Source: Nematostella vectensis (Eukaryota > Cnidaria > Anthozoa > Actiniaria > Edwardsiidae). From it: a stretch of 60,000 nucleotides of DNA. This document shows, piece after piece, positions 25,079 through 35,969 of this stretch; positions within the stretch are counted from its first letter, which is position 1, and every line of letters begins with the position of its first letter. The translations under genes were made by a program, and so were the position numbers. Under the pieces are notes generated by a model. The model did no database searches, was not told the origin of the DNA, and saw only the letters and a list, made by a program, of their open reading frames with translations. The DNA lies in assembly GCF_932526225.1 (NCBI RefSeq), contig NC_064044.1:15317453-15377452 (forward strand). The letters are read 5' to 3'.

Positions 25079-27784
25079 AACATATAGTTAACAAGTACTT
25101 GGCATATAGTTAACAAGTACTTGACATATAGTTAACAAGTACTTGACATATAGTTAACAAGTGCTTGGCATATAGTTAACAAGTACTTGACATATAGTTA
25201 ACAAATACTTGACATATATTTAACAAGTACTTGACATATAGTTAACAAGTACTTGACATATAGTTAACACGTACTTGACATATAGTTAACAAGTACTTGA
25301 CATATAGTTAACAAGTACTTGGCATATAGTTAACAAGTACTTGACATATAGTTAACAAGTACTTGACATATAGTTAACAAGTACTTGGCATATAGTTAAC
25401 AAGTGCTTGGCATATAGTTAACAAGTACTTGACATATAGTTAACAAATACTTGACATATAGTTAACAAGTACTTGACATATAGTTAACAAGTACTTGACA
25501 TATAGTTAACAAATACTTGACATATAGTTAACAAGTACTTGACATATAGTTAACAAGTACTTGACATATAGTTAACAGGTACTTGGCATATAGTTAACAA
25601 GTACTTGACATATAGTTAACAAGTACTTGACATATAGTTAACAAGTACTTGACATATAGTTAACAAGTACTTGACATATAGTTAACAAGTACTTGACATA
25701 TAGTTAACAAGTACTTGACATATAGTTAACAAGTACTTGACATATAGTTGACAAGTACTTGACATATAGTTAAAAAGTACTTGGCATATAGTTAACAAGT
25801 ACTTGACATATAGGTAAAAAGTACTTGGCATATAGTTAACAAGTACTTGACATATAGTTAACAAGTACTTGACATATAGTTAACAAGTACTTGACATATA
25901 GTTAACAAGTACTTGACATATAGTTAACAAGTACTTGACATATAGTTAACAAGTACTTGACATATAGTTAACAAGTACTTGACATATAGTTGACAAGTAC
26001 TTGACATATAGTTAAAAAGTACTTGGCATATAGTTAACAAGTACTTGACATATAGTTAAAAAGTACTTGGCATATAGTTAACAAGTACTTGGCATATAGT
26101 TAACAAGTACTTGACATATAGTTAACAAGTACTTGACAGATAGTTAACAAGTACTTGACATATAGTTAACAAGTACTTGACATATAGTTAACAAGTACTT
26201 GACATATAGTTAACAAGTACTTGGCATATAGTTAACAAGTACTTGACATATAGTTAACAAGTACTTGACATATAGTTAACAAGTACTTGACATATAGTTA
26301 ACACGTACTTGACATATAGTTAACAAGTACTTGACATATAGTTAACAAGTACTTGACATATAGTTAACAAGTACTTGACATATAATTAACAAGTACTTGA
26401 CATATAGTTAACAAGTACTTGACATATAGTTAACAAGTACTTGACATGTTGTTAACAAATAATTGACATATAGTTAACAAGTATTTGGCATATAGTTAAC
26501 AAGTACTTGACATATAGTTAACAAGTACTTGACATATACTTAACAAATATTTGGCATATAGTTGACAAATACTTGGCATATAGTTAACAAATACTTGGCA
26601 TATAGTTAACAAGTACTTGACATGTAGTTAACAAATACTTGGCATGTAGTTAACAAGTATTTGGCATATAGTTAACAAGTACTTGACATATAGTTAACAA
26701 GTACTTGACATATATTTAACAAATATTTGGCATATAGTTAACAAGTATTTGGCATATAGTTAACAAGTACTTGACATATAGTTAACAAGTACTTGACATA
26801 TATTTAACAAATAATTGGCATATAGTTAACAAATACTTGACATATAGTTAACAAATACTTGGCATATAGTTAACAAGTACTTGACATATAGTTAACAAGT
26901 ACTTGACATATAGTTAACAAGTACTTGACATATAGTTAACAAGTACTTGACATATAGTTAACAAGTACTTGACATATAGTTAACAAGTACTTGACATATA
27001 GTTAACAAATACTTGGCATATAGTTAACAAGTACTTGACATATAGTTAACAAGTACTTGACATATAATTAACAAGTACTTGACATATAGTTAACAAGTAC
27101 TTGACATATAGTTAACAAGTACTTGACATATAGTTAACAAGTACTTGACATATAGTTAACAAGTACTTGACATATAGTTAACAAGTACTTGACATATAGT
27201 TAACAAGTACTTGGCGTATAGTTAACAAGTACTTGACATATAGTTAACAAGTACTTGACATATAGTTAACAAGTACTTGACATATAGTTAATAAGTACTT
27301 GACATATAGTTAACACGTACTTGGCATATAGTTAACAAGTACTTGACATATAGTAAACAAGTACTTGACATATAGTTAACAAGTACTTGACATATAGTTA
27401 ACAAGTACTTGACATATAGTTAACAAGTACTTGGCATATAGTTAACAAGTACTTGACATATAGTTAACAAGTACTTGACATATAGTTAACAAGTACTTGA
27501 CATATAGTTAACAAGTACTTGACATATAGTTAACAAGTACTTGACATATAGTTAACAAGTACTTGACATATAGTTAACAAATACTTGGCATATAGTTAAC
27601 AAGTACTTGGCATATAGTTAACAAGTACTTGACATATAGTTAACAAGTACTTGACATATAGTTAACAAGTACTTGACATATAGTTAACTAATATTTGGCA
27701 TATAGTTAACACGTTCTTAGTATATAGTTACCAAATACTTGGCATATAGATAACAAATATTTGGCATATAGTTAACAAATACTA
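25079..27784. repeat. 22-bp satellite array, about 123 copies
   Basis: Continuous head-to-tail array of a 22-base unit containing the perfect palindromes CAAGTACTTG and GTTAAC joined by ACATATA. The commonest variation is GACATA versus GGCATA; AAATACTTG and AAATATTTG variants cluster at the right end, which is also the most diverged part. No spacers, no coding. Confidence 0.98.
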
Positions 27785-27824
27785 TCATTCAATTCATTGT
27801 CACTCAAGTCGGACTTTAAACCCA

Positions 27825-28151
27825 GTGTTGTTGTTCAAGGACCTCCACCCTGAGCTGCTGATCACAGAGAGCAAGTTCCTGCGGTTTGAGTCACTGAATG
27901 AGCTGATCAAATTCTTACGTTCACGTCCAACCCCGACACGTACGAGTCTGTGTGTGCGCTGTATTGCTTACCGGGTGCTTGGTTCTTCGATCGACTTTTG
28001 GATAAAAGACTGCCGCGAGAAAGTATTGTCCTGCAGGGATATTGTTGCGCGTCGCGTGCCTCAAGTTTCCTTCACAAAGTCGCAAGCTGGGAGGTCAACG
28101 TTAAATATAATTGTGCCTGATATATCTCTTGAAACATGCATCCCCACCTAA
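27825..28151 (+). other. Coding-like fragment beside the satellite, unassigned
   Basis: A 108-codon open stretch, more GC-rich than its surroundings. Its first ~35 residues (containing DLHPELL and ESLNELI) look like a genuine protein segment, possibly a captured or stranded exon. I do not recognise the family, and no convincing splice sites bound it. Confidence 0.25.
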
Positions 28152-29401
28152 GATTAAAGAGTGTCGGACTCATCATACATTCTTGCCTAACTCCGGCAGA
28201 ACAACTAAAACGCTCCGTGATTGTGTCTCTAAGTTTAACAGAGGCATTGTCAGTTCAGTGAAGGTATAAAGTACCTGGTGAAGAAGTATTAAAATTAAGT
28301 TTGAATAAAACTAACAATAAAAACAAGCAGTTTTCTAAACTAAGTAATTGGAGTTAAACGCTTGATGAAACATGTCTTAAGGGTGTGTTTTAACCCAACA
28401 AAGAAGTTATAAATCAATTAAGTGTGTCATGTTTATTTGTCCTAAACAGGGTCCTAAAATTGAGAGTGTTGTTCTAAACAAGGTATGTTTTTTTCAGAAT
28501 TTTTGTCCTAAACAGGGTCAGGTTTCAAAACCCCCAGCGGCACCCCTATACCCAAACATAGGCTGACTTTGAAAGTTAGGACCACCTTGAGAAGGACCTG
28601 TAGAGCCCACAAATGTAATAACAGTTACCCACAAATGTAATAATAGTTACCAACAAATGTAATTATGTCATGTAAAGATTTAGACACTGCCTAAAAGCGG
28701 AGTTTGCTTCGAATACACGGCTGTTGTCGATGACGTCATAACAGTATCTATCAAATCTAATTTGATGTTTATGACATCAATTTCATATCGACAATCTTGT
28801 TTCCTTGACCTATGTAAGAGTTAATTACCGAGAACCGAGGCAATAAGCGATATACATCTCGAGGCCCACGGCTCTCTTAGGGAAAGTTCATTTATTATCC
28901 CGTGGGTGATTATGATAAAAGTAAGGGATAAAATTAGTGTCCCCGCCCCTTCAGAAGGAACAAAATTTTCCATGCCCCCCCCTAATACTTTCCCTATATT
29001 TTTGTTTTGAAATGACTTTCGCCGCCATGCCCGAAGGCGACGAAATGATTCAATTAAGCCAAAAATAAACTTTCCGCTAAAAGCCAGAAAGTCGGGTGAT
29101 TTTCTAGTACCAGTGATTTGTTTTGTTTTTCTTCTAGAACTCCCTAGGTCCAGCCGTGTAACCGTGTTTAGTGCAAGAATAAATCGTATCAATTAGTCAG
29201 ACCGCCTCTGTTGTCGTAGTTTATTAATTATTTATCTGTTCTTTTTTTTGGAATATCAAGCTTTCACTTCATTTTTTATTTATTTACTTTAAGATCTCGT
29301 CTTTGTTTATTTGTTATCCTTGCCAACTTCCAAATGAAGAGACCCTAAACAAACCACCGTAGTCACCGTTCAGGCCAGGCTTGGCCTAACGCATTGAAGC
29401 T
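28152..29401. other. Upstream region of the plus-strand PAN-EGF gene
   Basis: No gene recognised. Holds short direct repeats of ACAAATGTAATAA (about 28610-28665). The promoter of the gene starting at 29402 should lie at its right end; no clear TATA box is visible. Confidence 0.4.
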
Positions 29402-29791
29402 ATGGTCTTCACATTGCAGAGAAAACCGCACCCCTCGCAAATGCTCGGGATCCTTTTGATTCTTCTCTCCAGCGGATTTCTCATCAGTAAAGCCGAAAAG
29501 CAAGAAGCAATTGCTCTGCGAAGAAACTTCACAATCGGAAGCTGGTCTTATGCGCGATTCCGATACAACGAAAAGAAATATCTGGATATCATTCCAAAAG
29601 AACTGTTTTCTGTCGCAAACGTCTCCGATTGCGCTAAACATTGTCTGCGGAACCTCGCTGGGTTATCCTTCAACATTAAGATGTTATCCAACACGAGCGG
29701 TAAATTCGACTGCGAAGTCCTTGATGGGGATCGCTTCAGGAACCAGAGCAACTACCGAAACAGCACAACGCATCATCATTTCAATCTATTT
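29402..29791 (+). CDS. Signal peptide plus PAN-like domain, first exon of a secreted PAN-EGF protein
   Basis: The 130-codon exon starts at ATG 29402 (a second in-frame ATG at 29441 sits nearer the signal core LGILLILLSSGFLI) and ends at a TTT/GTGAGT donor in phase 0. After the signal peptide, residues ~35-130 contain a PAN/apple-like pattern (DCAKHCLR, LSFN, FDCEVL), with several N-glycosylation sites. Layout and phase match exon 2 of the minus-strand PAN-EGF-LamG gene, so the two are probably paralogues arranged head to head. The next compatible exon is the EGF exon at 54641-54749. Reading through the donor gives a short tail that I regard as intronic. Confidence 0.75.
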
Positions 29792-31548
29792 GTGAGTACT
29801 CGAGAATTGCTATTTGTCTCGCTGAGTAAGCTTTAATTCAATCAATCCACTGATGTTCCAGCTTTTTTAAAAGTTTTGAAAAAAATACAGCTAGTAGGAT
29901 GGAGTAAAATAAACTATTTTGCCTACATTTTGAGATGTTTTATTTTATCTTACTGAATAAATAGCACAATCATTTTGCTGGATTTCACACCGCAGTACTC
30001 CTGGTTCCTAAAACTTGATGTTTCCTACTCAATTGCTAATGGTAATTGTTCAAAAAACAAAGAAATTACCTATTTTCTATGAAGAATTAAGGATTACGTC
30101 TGGAATTAGGTCAGCAAGCGATATTGTTTGATTTAGCGGAATTAGACTGTTTTTATGTGAATCATCATTGCTTTGACGCATTTAAAAGCTATCAAAATTC
30201 AGGGGATAGGAATTTAGATCTGTTTGTACTAACATAACAAAGTACGAGCAATTTTATTTCTGGAGTAGGAACTAGGTGACGTGGTCAGTTGTGGAAACTG
30301 AATAAGCGCGTTTCATAATTATCGCAATCTTTCTATCAGAAACCGGACAACTAAAAAAAATGTGACCCGGATCTAGGTAAAATCAGCCGAAAGTAGGGGA
30401 TTTATTTATTTTAGGAAATCGGTCTAAAATGATTGTTGCAAATCTCTATGAATTTTTTTAAAAACGAAAGAATCCCCTTTCCTTCTGCTAATTACATCCC
30501 GGACACTTCAAGTCCAGTTTCTGTTTCTAGCCAAGCTCTTGGCTTAGAGCTACTGGCTGGAGCATTACATATAAAATCGCAAGTGTTAAACAAACTAGAA
30601 ATCAGACAAGATATTAAACTATTACTCTAAAATTAAAAAAAGGCCGTGAATAGTTAACCATACAGAAACGATGTCCGGAATGCTTCCAAAATGATTCTAG
30701 CTGATTTTTTTGAAGACATATTTATATTTCTTTTTGACTAAACATTAGAAACTGAGGAATTAGGAACAGGGATCACCGCGGTGAATTTCATCAAAAGATA
30801 TGGTTTGAAAAAATGTTAAAAGCAATTTTAGCCCTTTTTTGCCCCGAAATAGTTTTTTTTTTAAATTGGGTAACTAAAATTTACGTCTTGAACCTCTACT
30901 TCTGCAATGGTTTTGCATATTTTTTGGGAAAAAGAATAATACTCACTCAGAAAATGATCTCTGCCACTCGACCAATAAGCGCCCTCCATTTGAACCCCCT
31001 AGATCGTATAGTAATCAAGGTGTCAAGCGGCGATGGCATTGGGGAATGTCAGTTGGCACCTTTTCCATTGTTCTTGCAAGTCCTTTATTTCACCTATGAA
31101 TAATTTACAATCTTAAAGAACGGGGAGGGCTTGATATATCAGCAGGGAAAATTTGGGGCTTAATATGAACTCATTAAATATGAATGAGGTTAATAACTAG
31201 AATTCTAATGAGGAGGAGTAGGTTAAAAACAATATATTAACCGTTGATACTAATGAAGGACCATCATGTTAAACCTTTAGAAGAAATGAGCAAAAAAAAC
31301 ACTTTTTCGCCACAGATTTGAAATAAAAACGATTGAATATTATCAATGCACCGATTTAATTGTAATGAAAACAAAATTTTTATTTGTAACCTTCGAAATT
31401 CAACAATTCAGCAATTTTGGAAAATTATTCCACCAGCAAAACTAGGCTGTGGTGTGGCTATTTGAGGCGTTTACTCACTCGTTCCGCTTGTTCATTGTCG
31501 TCGGCATTACAGTTCTTGAAAATAGATATTTGGCGTAATAAAAATTAG
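29792..31548 (+). other. Intron of the plus-strand PAN-EGF gene, left part
   Basis: AT-rich, no supported gene on either strand; short ORFs show no resemblance to known domains. Confidence 0.5.
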
Positions 31549-31782
31549 TCACTCTTCTTCGCTGTCAGTGATCTCCATTCTCGCAGCGTGCTCGCCCTGA
31601 AACTCCGAGTTACGAAAATTTTGCAATTCAACTCCACCTTTGGAAATTGAGTCCGTGCATGGAGCAGCCCCTCTCTGTTTAAATGTTAATTTTGATTGTG
31701 TACAGTATTGATGTAATGAGCTTTTCAAATTTGTGAAATCAACCACCAACTCTCCCGGGTTTTCTTGCAGATCAATAATAAC
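31549..31782 (-). CDS. Possible terminal coding exon of an unidentified minus-strand gene
   Basis: A 77-codon open exon follows an AG acceptor (complement of 31783-31784) in phase 0 and ends in an acidic tail ITDSEEE and a stop. The protein is hydrophilic and not recognised. The acceptor lies in the 7-bp target duplication of the outer transposon, and the pyrimidine-rich tract before it is the transposon TIR. Upstream exons would lie beyond 48281, past 16.5 kb of inserted DNA; none was recognised. It may be a real displaced exon or a chance ORF. Confidence 0.35.
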   Translation of the reverse strand, partial: VIIDLQENPGELVVDFTNLKSSLHQYCTQSKLTFKQRGAAPCTDSISKGGVELQNFRNSEFQGEHAARMEITDSEEE

Positions 31783-31788
31783 CTGAAC
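31782..31788. repeat. Target-site duplication (left) of the outer transposon
   Basis: CCTGAAC, identical to 48275-48281. Confidence 0.75.
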
Positions 31789-31909
31789 CAAGAGAGCGTA
31801 AGATAAGAGAGGGACACCTTGGTATTACCCGCGCGCCATGTCGATCCGAATCTGGCTATTTTTAGTAACCACCACCCCACCACTGCGCGTGAGGATTTGC
31901 TCCTTTTAT

Positions 31910-31915
31910 TTTGTC
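31910..31915. repeat. Target-site duplication (left) of the Polinton
   Basis: TTTGTC, repeated exactly at 47375-47380. Six-base duplications are the rule for Polintons. Confidence 0.9.
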
Positions 31916-32118
31916 AGTAGTAAAGATAGTATGCATATCGGGTGGATTCCAGTCCCCCGGCCGCGCGGTCGTGGCGCGTTCTGATTGAAAATGGCGTGCT
32001 GTGATTGGTTGGAAGTGACGTCACGGGTGGACTTTGGACTGGGGTGTTTTGGACTTTGGACTTTAGAGGGGGAGGGGTGGTGGATGGTGATTGGTGGGAT
32101 TTGATCGGGCGGAAGTGA
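31916..32118 (+). repeat. Polinton left terminal inverted repeat
   Basis: 203 bases matching the complement of 47151-47374 apart from two small deletions relative to the right copy. Contains CCAAT-type boxes, a GTGACGTCAC (CRE-like) site and CCGCGCGG. Confidence 0.95.
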
Positions 32119-32151
32119 TTAGTCCACACCATATTTAGAGTAAACTCTATT

Positions 32152-32157
32152 TTTATT
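32152..32157 (-). terminator. Poly(A) signal of the left RING gene
   Basis: AATAAA on the minus strand about 66 bases after the stop at 32223, just inside the TIR. Confidence 0.5.
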
Positions 32158-32222
32158 AAAACAACATGGCTACAAGGGTCCATAAAAAGAACGTTATTTA
32201 TCAAGTATCTAGCGTAATGTCC

Positions 32223-33842
32223 TTAGCGTTCCCATAGAATGTTTGAAAAGTCAATGGCAGGTATTTCGAGTTCGCGTCGGCCTTTTACATGGATGATAAG
32301 CCTTAGGTCATTGTTGGGTGAAGGTGTTGGGTTACCTGTGGCCGACTGTTCTTGGGGTGGTGGTGGGTTACCTGTGGTTTGATCTTGGGAGGGGGGTGGT
32401 TGCGATGGGTTGCGCCTGTTGTTCTCGGCTTCAGAGGCTTGTACACAAGTGTGCAGTTCTTCTCTGTGCCGCAACATGTACCGGAAGTAGGCAAAGGATT
32501 GTAGAGAAGCAAAGACGCGTGAGGCCAGTGAACCCGTTTGCATGCCGTCCAGTCGTCGTAGGTTCATTCTTCGTATGACGTTCAGGATGCGTTCGGAGAT
32601 GTTGACCGAGAGGGGATTGCTTGTTACCAGTGGGAGTACTTGTTCCAGAGCTCTTATTAGGGTTCTGTAGCAATCATCGAGAGTCCGTTCTAAGGGTCGG
32701 GCTGGTGGAGGGTTGAGTTGGATGACTGGAAGAGGAGGTGGTGGTGGTGTGGGGATGTCTCGATTGAATTCTTCACTGCTTTCGTCGTCGTCATTAGTAG
32801 TATCATCGAGATCAGAGACCATGTTCGTATCGCTATCGTCATCGTCACTCTCGTAGTTGTTGTTGTTGATGTTTCGACGACCATCAAAAGGAACCCAATC
32901 ATCGCTTTCGTCACTTACGTAGTCGTAGTCGTGGTAGGAGGGAGCGCGGTGATAACGACGACGACGGGTATGATCAAAAGGATTCCAATCGAGAGGGGAA
33001 CGTTCGTAGATAGTTCGTAGTTTGTGTCCTAGGGGTGGTGGCGGTGGGCGTTGGTTGACATCGTACTGAGCGTCGCTTTCCCAGTTCCACTCTCTCCTCT
33101 GCACGTGGTGGGCCCAGGCAATGAAGGCTCGTCGATAGGCTTGGGTGTAGTCTAGTGGGGGGAGAGTGCTTTGACGCGAGATTGATTCTCGTAGTCGACG
33201 CATGTACTCGTGGCGATTCGATTCGTGGGTTTCTCGTTTCACGTGGCCTTCAGGGGATGGGGGTGGAATGACGTTTTCGATTTCCCAACGGTAATCGTGA
33301 TTGTGAATAGATCTTTTACCGGTGTCGATGTGTAGCCACAGCCAGGTTCCATACTGGGTTATATTTTGGTCATCGTTTGGTGTGGTCAAGACGGGACGCT
33401 GGGGGGGTAAGATGGGGAGTTCCATGTCGTGTCTGTTCTCGCGGAGGGTCTTAAGGGTAGCTTTGTGTTTGCATTGTTCACACAGTACCCCAATGTGGAG
33501 GGGGTCCTTGAGGTGAGCGGGGTAAATGTTCACAAATTGTTTGTAACGGTTTATGGCCGATTGAGCCTTTCGTTTTTCTTCGAGGACAATTTGGTCAGCG
33601 GGGAGATTGGCGTTCTTGGGGGTGAAATCACTGGCTATCCACAGGATCACTTCTTGGTAGTATAGGTAAAGTCCTTTTCGACAGTGGGGGCAGGTAGACC
33701 GTGGTGTTAGGTGAGCGTGTACCCATTTCCACAAACAGGGGTGATGACAGGGTTGCTTACAGCAGGGGAGTAGTTGCATGAGTTCGTCATCTCCTTCACA
33801 ACAGATGATACAAGTCATATGGTCAGCCATGTTGTTGGTCAT
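32223..33842 (-). CDS. Large RING-finger protein of the Polinton
   Basis: The 539-residue ORF is taken from the ATG at 33842; the frame is open further upstream but the TATA box at 33877-33884 makes this start likely. Residues ~9-50 form a RING-type Cys/His cluster: CIICCEGDD, then LPCCKQPCHHPCLWKW and CPHCRKG. The rest is charged, with a CEQCKHK pair, an Asp/Ser/Asn-rich acidic block, Pro-rich segments and a conserved-looking C-terminal end. RING proteins usually act as E3 ubiquitin ligases, so a role in altering host defence is plausible but inferred. A small RING protein with the same CCKQPxHHxCL core lies at the other end (45605-45940). Confidence 0.75.
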   Translation of the reverse strand: MTNNMADHMTCIICCEGDDELMQLLPCCKQPCHHPCLWKWVHAHLTPRSTCPHCRKGLYLYYQEVILWIASDFTPKNANLPADQIVLEEKRKAQSAINRYKQFVNIYPAHLKDPLHIGVLCEQCKHKATLKTLRENRHDMELPILPPQRPVLTTPNDDQNITQYGTWLWLHIDTGKRSIHNHDYRWEIENVIPPPSPEGHVKRETHESNRHEYMRRLRESISRQSTLPPLDYTQAYRRAFIAWAHHVQRREWNWESDAQYDVNQRPPPPPLGHKLRTIYERSPLDWNPFDHTRRRRYHRAPSYHDYDYVSDESDDWVPFDGRRNINNNNYESDDDDSDTNMVSDLDDTTNDDDESSEEFNRDIPTPPPPPLPVIQLNPPPARPLERTLDDCYRTLIRALEQVLPLVTSNPLSVNISERILNVIRRMNLRRLDGMQTGSLASRVFASLQSFAYFRYMLRHREELHTCVQASEAENNRRNPSQPPPSQDQTTGNPPPPQEQSATGNPTPSPNNDLRLIIHVKGRRELEIPAIDFSNILWER

Positions 33843-33876
33843 GGTGACTTGTGAGAGTGTGTGAGCTGGTGTTCTG

Positions 33877-33884
33877 ACTTTATA
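33877..33884 (-). promoter_or_regulatory. TATA box of the left RING gene
   Basis: TATAAAGT on the minus strand, only 35 bases before the ATG, implying a very short 5' leader. Confidence 0.55.
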
Positions 33885-34181
33885 CTGTTCGAAAAGGATG
33901 ACGTCATGGTAAGGTTCGCTTTCTATTGGTTGAAATTCGTGGTGCTGGTCTCTGAATGGTTTAAAATGTTTTCGCGCCACGATGGTGGTCTGTGATTGGT
34001 TCTTTCCGAGTCTAGGTTTCTGATTGGTTCCTAGCAAAGTCTGAGAGTGTATCAATAGCGAGGTTTCGCTTTTGTTTATTCTATAGTCACCGATGTGGAA
34101 GGAAGCTTTTGTTTCTTTTACCCGAGGGTGTTCGTTTGGGTTTGGTTTTTTCGTGAGCTTTCGCATTTCCCATTTTTTGTT

Positions 34182-34892
34182 ATGTTGGGAAGTGTCGGAG
34201 TGGATGAGGGAAATGATGATACCGAAAAAGAGGGAAGTGGAGGCAGAGTGAACTATGATGCTGCTGCTGGTGCATCGCCTGATGGTCCTGCCATGCAAGG
34301 CGTTCTTCACAATATCAAGGGTATTCTTGATTTGGATGGCTTTAGAGTGAATAAGGAGTTTTGGTGCAAGGAAGCAGCGTTTTGCCACCACGGCGACGAA
34401 GTGGTGGGTAAACATTTCTCCTTCCCTATCGCATTTAACCAACTCTCGGCCGGTGAACAGAGATGCGCTCGTTACACTAGTCAACACATGAAAATGAACT
34501 TTGACCTTACACCAGGATCGAGCGTCCCACACACGGATCTGAACCGTGTCGTCCAGGGGTTGTACCAGCTCTATGGTCAAGGCGGGATCGTGGCGTACAA
34601 GGGAGGCGACTGTGAGCGCAAGGTGCTGCAAGAGCTTGGTATACCTTCCGTGAATTTGGAACGGTTTGGTTGCCCCAAATACGAAGAGTTATGGGTCTAT
34701 TATGACTCCATCACGCCTCATATGGACTTTTTATGGGACATTAGCGCAAAGACTTGTGGGTATCACTTTTACCAACCTGACCCCACCCCCGTGCATTGCC
34801 CTAGAGCCGAAGTCTATGTGCTTGCCAAGTGGCTTAAGAAAAAACAACGAGGGTATAGTAGACCTTCACACCATTTTGAAACTACTGTGTAA
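34182..34892 (+). CDS. Conserved-looking Polinton protein of unknown function
   Basis: 236 residues from ATG 34182; the frame extends upstream only through non-ATG codons. The N-terminal 30 residues are acidic. The middle contains FPIAFNQLSAGEQRCARY. The C-terminal half reads GIVAYKGGDCERKVL, LERFGCPKYEEL, then CGYHF and VHCPRAEVYVLAKWL, giving a Cys-His/His-Cys pair. This resembles proteins seen in other mobile elements that may derive from DnaQ-like exonucleases, but I cannot confirm it and assign no activity. It is one of only two plus-strand genes in the element and converges on the gene ending at 34990. Confidence 0.6.
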   Translation: MLGSVGVDEGNDDTEKEGSGGRVNYDAAAGASPDGPAMQGVLHNIKGILDLDGFRVNKEFWCKEAAFCHHGDEVVGKHFSFPIAFNQLSAGEQRCARYTSQHMKMNFDLTPGSSVPHTDLNRVVQGLYQLYGQGGIVAYKGGDCERKVLQELGIPSVNLERFGCPKYEELWVYYDSITPHMDFLWDISAKTCGYHFYQPDPTPVHCPRAEVYVLAKWLKKKQRGYSRPSHHFETTV

Positions 34893-34940
34893 AAAAGAAC
34901 ATAGGAACACCACGTTAGGGTTTTTTTTGTAAAAAAACGT

Positions 34941-34946
34941 TTTATT
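34941..34946 (-). terminator. Poly(A) signal between convergent genes
   Basis: AATAAA on the minus strand, 44 bases past the stop of the 34990-35493 gene; an ATTAAA on the plus strand nearby (about 34950) could serve the convergent gene. Confidence 0.5.
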
Positions 34947-34989
34947 GTTATTAAAGAGAGAGAATGTTGCACAACAAAAGGTCGTTTTT

Positions 34990-35493
34990 TTAAAAAGGTT
35001 CCCAAGGGGTGGTTTCTCCAGGGTGTTGGTCTTGCGGTAGTGATTTGATGTCTGGGAGAAAGGGGTCCCAATTGACGTGTTTCTCTTCACGTGCGCTTTT
35101 TGGCGTCTTATCGGTAATCATGGGTAGGCGCCGCCGTCGTTTTCCTTTTCGGATGTCTCTGCGGGAGGGGACTAAGGCGGGTGTACCCGTGGGTGGTGAG
35201 GGAAGAAGTGGTTTTTCGGCTTGAGAAGGTGGTGATGGAAGGGATGGGAGGGTTGTAGCGGGTCTAACCACTGGTCTTGGCGCTCGTGTATGTTTGACTT
35301 GGTCCATCCATTTCAGATATTGGCTTAACACTTACTCGTAGCGCCTTACTTTTACGTCTAACGGTAAGGACGTATTTTCCAAGATGGAGCGCATTTCACC
35401 ATCCAGTCTTGCCATGGCACGGTATTGCGGGGCTGTGTTGACGTTATTTTGCACCATCATCATCTTGACCATGTATTCGGGGATCATGGCCAT
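34990..35493 (-). pseudogene. Polinton late protein of unknown function, one in-frame TAA
   Basis: From the ATG at 35493 (a second at 35487) the frame encodes a helical, Met-rich N-terminus with RLDGEMRSILE and PLDVKVRRYE, then a TAA at 35332-35334, then in the same frame a Tyr/Leu-rich YLKWMDQVKH segment and a Pro/Arg-rich tail with KGKRRRR. The two parts read as one ~165-residue protein. The N-terminal pattern resembles a small conserved protein I associate with Polinton-like viruses, but I cannot name it. Upstream lies a TATA box at 35571-35581. Confidence 0.55.
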
Positions 35494-35570
35494 GCGTGTG
35501 CTCCTCCTTTTTGCGTACTCATGGTGACCGCGGTTGAGCGTGACTGTGGTGAGGGTATAAGGGTACCCTA

Positions 35571-35581
35571 CTATTTATAGT
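35571..35581 (-). promoter_or_regulatory. TATA box with upstream A tract
   Basis: Minus-strand ACTATAAATAG preceded by a run of A. The same module occurs at 35970-35980, suggesting a shared promoter type for these genes. Confidence 0.6.
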
Positions 35582-35937
35582 TTTTTTTCAGATTTTGTCG
35601 ATGGCTTTTTCAAGACGGGTGTGGCTGCTGTGGCTGCTAGAGCCCCTAGTAAGAGGGCTGTGAGATAACCACCACGCTGGCTTGTTATTGCACGTTTTCG
35701 TGTTCCATTGGCTATTCTCTTGTTGGCCAGGGTACGTAATCGGACCAAGTTGGGTTTTAGTCTTTTCTGGTGGGTGCGTGGAACATTGAGGTTTCCCTTG
35801 AGAAGGTTTTTAGCAATTTCGCTTAAAGCATTGACTTGTTCCGGTGTAGCATTAGCCAAGAGGCGCTGACGTGTTTGTCCTCTGGAATTTGAATGCACCT
35901 GTAGAAAATGCGCGTTCCTTCTCATGCGGGTAGACAT
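35575..35937 (-). CDS. Small basic Polinton virion-type protein with QRGG site
   Basis: 120 residues, intact. A basic helical region with TPEQVNALSEIAKNLLKGNL is followed by a Lys/Arg-rich block, the sequence SQRGGY and a hydrophobic segment LTALLLGALAATAATP. QRGG-Y fits the adenovirus protease consensus (M/I/L/N/Q)-X-G-G-X, so the Polinton protease could release the membrane-active C-terminus; this is inference. A TATA box lies 34 bases upstream of the ATG. The stop lies inside the next promoter. Confidence 0.6.
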   Translation of the reverse strand: MSTRMRRNAHFLQVHSNSRGQTRQRLLANATPEQVNALSEIAKNLLKGNLNVPRTHQKRLKPNLVRLRTLANKRIANGTRKRAITSQRGGYLTALLLGALAATAATPVLKKPSTKSEKKL

Positions 35938-35969
35938 GGTGAAATGAACTGACGTGTCGGTGGCGTTTG

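Noticed and set aside
25079-27784. CRISPR-like regular array
   Set aside because: Units are contiguous 22-mers without unique spacers, in eukaryotic DNA; this is a satellite.
34095-34181. GTG-initiated extension of the 34182 gene
   Set aside because: Non-ATG start in a eukaryotic setting and a hydrophobic low-quality extension; ATG 34182 is preferred.
33843-34631. N-terminal extension of the large RING ORF
   Set aside because: A TATA box at 33877-33884 and CCAAT-type boxes lie in it, so it is promoter DNA; the RING domain starts right after ATG 33842.
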